Shown here: piece by piece, positions 10,189 to 12,670 of the stretch
How the letters are laid out: each line of letters starts with the position of its first letter
How positions within the stretch are numbered: the stretch's first letter is position 1
NCBI GenBank assembly: GCA_034696485.1
Contig: JAQIWT010001077.1
Location: forward strand, 1-12,670
Direction: 5' to 3'
Source of the DNA: Isohypsibius dastychi
Lineage: Eukaryota; Tardigrada; Eutardigrada; Parachela; Isohypsibiidae
DNA length: 12,670 bases
Position numbers and translations under genes: made by a program
Notes under the pieces: generated by a model
What the model saw: the letters and a program-made list of their open reading frames with translations, nothing else
The model's database searches: none
Told to the model about the DNA's origin: nothing

Positions 10189-10404
10189 TTAATAGACAGT
10201 TCAAGCAGCCACTGTGGATGGCTCCGCGGCTGCTGTTAGGCCGTTTTTATGACGTCGTCGGGGATGTGATCCCCGGCTATCAGTCGCGCTCTTACCTTTT
10301 TTTCCCGGAAACAAGGTAAGCGCAGATTTGATAGTGACGTCACCCCATTCAAGCTAAGAGCAACCGGGCAGCTACCCACACTGGCTTCTTAAACTGTCTA
10401 TTAA
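10189..10404. mobile_element. Foldback MITE with TTAA on both sides
   Basis: The 29-base ends 10189-10217 and 10376-10404 are inverted copies with 26 matches. TTAA stands at both outer edges (10189-10192, 10401-10404), with TAGACAGT inside. The 208-bp body has further hairpins: 10259-10265 with 10269-10275 (7-bp arms, 3-nt loop) and 10291-10298 with 10313-10320 (8-bp arms). It also carries a GTGACGTCAC palindrome at 10334-10343. There is no coding capacity. TTAA target duplication is the mark of piggyBac-type elements. A TA duplication of Tc1/mariner type is the alternative, because the terminal bases do not decide. Confidence 0.75.
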
Positions 10405-10545
10405 TTCTCCCCCGAAAACTGGTTAAAACACTTCAAGTGTTTGCCGAAATCCCATGCTCATTGCTCATAGACGTTAAGCTATCGGTGCTGCTGGACTATA
10501 AAAGAAGCTTCATTTGGGCAATTTTAAGCAGTATCGACGGAGGAG
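10405..10545 (+). promoter_or_regulatory. Probable core promoter of the UPF1-like gene
   Basis: TATAAAAG at 10497-10504 is followed, at the usual distance of about 30 bases, by CAGT at 10529-10532, which resembles the arthropod initiator. The first ATG (10546) comes 16 bases later with G at -3. A perfect 8-bp hairpin (10426-10433 with 10435-10442) lies upstream. Assignment to the UPF1-like gene is by position. Confidence 0.4.
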
Positions 10546-12450
10546 ATGAACAGCGCTTCTAGTTCTGCCAGCTTTTTCATTTTCATTGAGTTTCTTGCTC
10601 CAAAAGAAAAACTCCGTCGGTTTGGATTTCCTGGAAAACAACAAGGTCATGGATGCCACAAATCAGCCAGTGGGGATGACTGCGGAATGCGATTTTAACG
10701 TTCAAAAAACTATAACCTTGTTACAAATTGGAGGTACCCCTTTGGTTCGTGTTGATGTTATAGTTTTTTGAGCGTTAAAACTGGTTCCAGGACAAGGCTC
10801 AGGTACAGCTTCAAGCGCCCATACTCCGCCACCAATGGCATCTGCGTCTGACGTGGCATGTAGGTAAGAAATCATCGCTGCTTCGCTGTTCCAGTTCAAA
10901 TTGATCATATCAAATGGTGTACGTTTGTGTTTGTGGGTTCCTTGCTAATGTGAGAGATTATTCATGGTGGGGTTTTTCAGCAAGATACTTTGCGCGAGGG
11001 TTTTCTGAACTCATTAATCTTTTTCAGAGAATTACTCAGCCAGATGCCGAATTGGGAAAACTCTACGGCTGTCGTGCACCAGTCCTAAAACCACATAAGC
11101 CTTTTCTTTACATAGTTTTAAGCTCCAGTCACGAACAGTTTTTCGAAGGGGGGGGGGTGCTTGAGTTTTTTCCCCATCCCACACTGTAACGTGCAAACAG
11201 TCCTTCGTAATAAGGGTGAATTGGTAACGTCTACTAACTCCCCGTTACAGCAATGCAGCTTGGTGGTGACTGGTGGGTTGATGTTTGGAATTGTGATGTC
11301 GAGAAATTTGAACGTCGGGATTTCGAACAGTATCGTACGTGACATAGCATATCTTGCGCGACGTACAGTTTCGAACGAGACATAGCATACGCACGCGACG
11401 TAGCTTCTGGTACGTTACATATCGCATCGAGCGTTATGTTCAGTACGATACACCACATCCCGTTCACGTACTGTAGCATGGAATTTGGTCAAGGCTTCCG
11501 GGGTGAGATTGTATTGAAGCATAACCCCCTACGTTCTTATTTATAGAATTTATTGCATAAGATTGCTGGCTTTCGAACCCTGGTCCGTTGACCTAGATTC
11601 TTCATAGTTCGATCAGTGGACCAGAAGACGTTCCAGAAAAGGTTCTCTGAGCGATGAGGAGTACCTGTAGATGAAGAAGCTTGATGGTTTTAAGATCTCT
11701 CCCTGGCACAACAATCCTTTGGGTATGATTTCTGCATTTTTTCTACCAAACGATATTCTGAAAATTACTGACCGTTTGATCACTCGTGCAGAAAGAATGT
11801 CCTCGTTCGCCTACTGATCTGAATTTCAAACTGTTTTATTCAGCTACTGCGGAGAGAACGAGAGGAAGTGTTTGGTTCTGTGCCAATGCGGAAGATGGTT
11901 CTGTGGCAGCGCAACAGCAAGCCGCAGCATAGGTGGCCAGAGGTCTTTATCATATTCAGTCATCACTTCTGATTGGTTCTAGTCTTTGCGTTGTATTACA
12001 GCCACCTCATCGACCATGTAAGAATCAGCCAACATAGAGCAATCCAGCACGTGCCACGTGGTCGTCTGCATGAAGCTCTGGTCACGCATGCACTGAAATG
12101 TTGTCAGTGTGGAAAAGATGATATCTTCGATCTGGTTTTCAAGTCTCAACAATATAAGCCCGACGTGAGCCACTTATATTGTCACGTGCACTGGCAAATG
12201 TGCGGTCGGTCTCCAGATCAATGGACTCCATTGGTCAAAGCTCATGGTCCGCTTATCTGCATCGATCCAAACTTTGTCGAGGTACATCTTTGTCAGCGAA
12301 TTTTCTTTTTGCCGGACAGTCTGACGCCGTTGTAACAATTAGGATCACTCATCTACACCTAGAGCCTTACGGACTGTTACTCCGGCGGACGTGCGGGCGA
12401 AAGAACGACGGTGGATGAAAGCGGAGCTTACGAATGCATCAACAGCACAG
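10546..12450 (+). CDS. UPF1: UPF1-like RNA helicase, N-terminal part with Cys/His-rich (CH) zinc domain; gene runs off the right edge
   Basis: UPF1 is the ATP-dependent RNA helicase of nonsense-mediated mRNA decay; its CH domain binds three zinc ions and the partner UPF2. Exons: 10546-10645 (tentative), 10791-10863 (or from 10773), 11844-11942, 12002-12281, 12343-12450. Phases agree (1, 2, 2, 0, 0), giving 220 codons so far. The exon 2/3 junction restores ACSYCG, the exact start of the UPF1 CH domain. Then follow RKC, LCQC, RWFC, SHLIDH, a CCQCG knuckle, HLYC and QMC, and a DQWTPLV segment that matches the QWQPLI of relatives. Exon 5 reads LRTVTPADVRAKERRWMKAE, which aligns with the RQITAQQINKLEELWKE stretch after the CH domain. 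No helicase motif is in the window. The Cys of RAKCKE in human UPF1 has no Cys here (the stretch reads RGRLHEA). The N-terminus before ACSYCG is short and low in complexity. It could be true UPF1 or a diverged paralogue. The CH identification is firm; exon 1 is a guess. Confidence 0.8.
10693..10780. repeat. 24-bp inverted repeat around a 40-nt loop, in intron 1 of the UPF1-like gene
   Basis: Arms 10693-10716 and 10757-10780 are complementary at 23 of 24 positions; the single difference is at the ninth base. The right arm covers a possible splice acceptor (AG at 10771-10772). No target duplication is seen at its edges. It could be a tiny foldback element or an RNA structure that affects which acceptor (10772 or 10790) is used. 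Confidence 0.7.
10864..11843 (+). other. Second intron of the UPF1-like gene (980 nt)
   Basis: Donor GTAAGA at 10864, acceptor TTTTATTCAG ending at 11843. Joining across it gives the conserved ACSYCG, the main support for its limits. It contains the 38-bp repeats, a run of nine G around 11150, and several short open frames that I take as chance. Confidence 0.7.
11333..11446. repeat. Three degenerate tandem copies with a 38-bp period
   Basis: Copies begin at 11333, 11371 and 11409. Shared blocks are CGTACGTGACATAGCAT in the first, CGAACGAGACATAGCAT in the second and GGTACGTTACATATCGCAT in the third, each followed by a CG-rich GCGCGACGTA-like segment. The tract is richer in CpG than its surroundings. 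It lies inside the long intron of the UPF1-like gene. Confidence 0.6.
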
Positions 12451-12670
12451 GTAAAAAAAAATTATGATATTGCGCCGCGGTAAAGGTTTTAGAATAAAAG
12501 GTTTTAAAAAAGTTCCGGAACGGGCGATCAACCGGTGAGAATATCATGAGAATTTCATTTATTTCTGAAGTTTTTGTCCCCCCCCCTCGGGGGGGGGGGG
12601 GGACCTATAAACACTCCTCGAGCGGAGGTAAAACGCCCTTCAGAAAAAGTATAAAAAAAGTATAAACTTC
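12451..12670 (+). other. Start of the next intron of the UPF1-like gene, with a poly-C/poly-G hairpin
   Basis: The donor GTAAAA follows exon 5. No exon continuing the UPF1 sequence is recognisable before the window ends. Nine C (12578-12586) and fourteen G (12589-12602) face each other within GTC...GAC and could form a hairpin or, on the G-rich strand, a quadruplex. The tail has a repeated AAAAAGTATA. Homopolymer lengths here may be unreliable. Confidence 0.6.

Noticed and set aside
10586-10690. VGLDFLENNKV, like the end of a gypsy-type aspartic protease
   Set aside because: No catalytic D(S/T)G in reach, the frame starts without ATG, and the region fits better as exon 1 and intron 1 of the UPF1-like gene.
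10914-11189. 91-codon plus-strand frame, and an alternative frame reading QDTLREGFLNSL
   Set aside because: Both lie inside the 980-nt intron and neither shows a family motif nor joins in phase with the CH exons.
11566-11590. tRNA T-arm-like GGTTCGAAA on the minus strand
   Set aside because: The flanking bases do not form the 5-bp T stem and no A box, anticodon arm or acceptor stem is found.
11671-11819. 48-codon frame (MKKLDGFKISPW...) just before the CH exon, first taken as its N-terminus
   Set aside because: It would put Ser where the first zinc-binding Cys belongs and needs a 39-nt intron; exon 10791-10863 joins in phase and supplies the Cys.
12364-12450. Immunoglobulin-domain signature (VDESGAYECINST) in one plus-strand frame
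   Set aside because: The overlapping frame gives VTPADVRAKERRWMKAE, which continues the UPF1-like protein in phase; the Ig-like frame has a stop just upstream and no other Ig strand.

Overview
The window looks like nuclear DNA of an invertebrate animal, most probably an arthropod or close ecdysozoan (a crustacean or tardigrade would fit). The reasons are: three multi-exon genes with mostly 50-80 nt GT-AG introns, an arthropod-type gustatory receptor with the family's phase-0 introns near its C-terminus, a metazoan-type plasma-membrane calcium ATPase, and non-autonomous DNA-transposon and hairpin sequences between genes. The species cannot be named from the sequence alone.

Left part (1-4472). 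The minus strand from 4472 down to 903 holds a P-type Ca2+-ATPase of the PMCA family. I resolved it into 16 exons that join in phase to 862 codons. The sequence reads from the N-terminus through M6 and then stops: no exon for M7-M10 or the calmodulin-binding tail is visible in the last 902 bases. The Asp that helps bind Ca2+ in M6 is a Ser. Bases 1-300 carry a cluster of short direct and inverted octamers. A possible last exon of a small membrane protein lies on the plus strand at 406-565.

Middle (4473-8699). A non-coding stretch (4473-6287) contains a short hairpin with 9-bp direct repeats on both sides. It is followed on the minus strand by a gustatory-receptor-like gene (8699 to 6288). That gene has four exons (330+23+37+38 codons) and three phase-0 introns; the last intron is 999 nt. 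The final exon carries the hydrophobic C-terminal block that corresponds to the TYhhhhhQF end of the family.

Right part (8700-12670). 8700-10188 has no intact gene but holds a possible LTR-retrotransposon integrase relic (minus strand) and a fragment resembling a U1C-type zinc finger. A 208-bp foldback MITE flanked by TTAA (10189-10404) sits just upstream of a TATA box (10497). From there a plus-strand gene runs off the right edge. Its exons encode the Cys/His-rich (CH) domain of UPF1, the helicase of nonsense-mediated decay, and the start of the region after it. Its 980-nt second intron holds 38-bp degenerate tandem repeats.

The three genes have no evident functional link: calcium export, chemosensation and RNA surveillance. 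I see no bacterial-type operon, CRISPR array, tRNA or rRNA. The strongest points for follow-up are the altered and truncated Ca2+ pump, the UPF1-like gene with its possible 30-nt intron, and the small palindromic elements.
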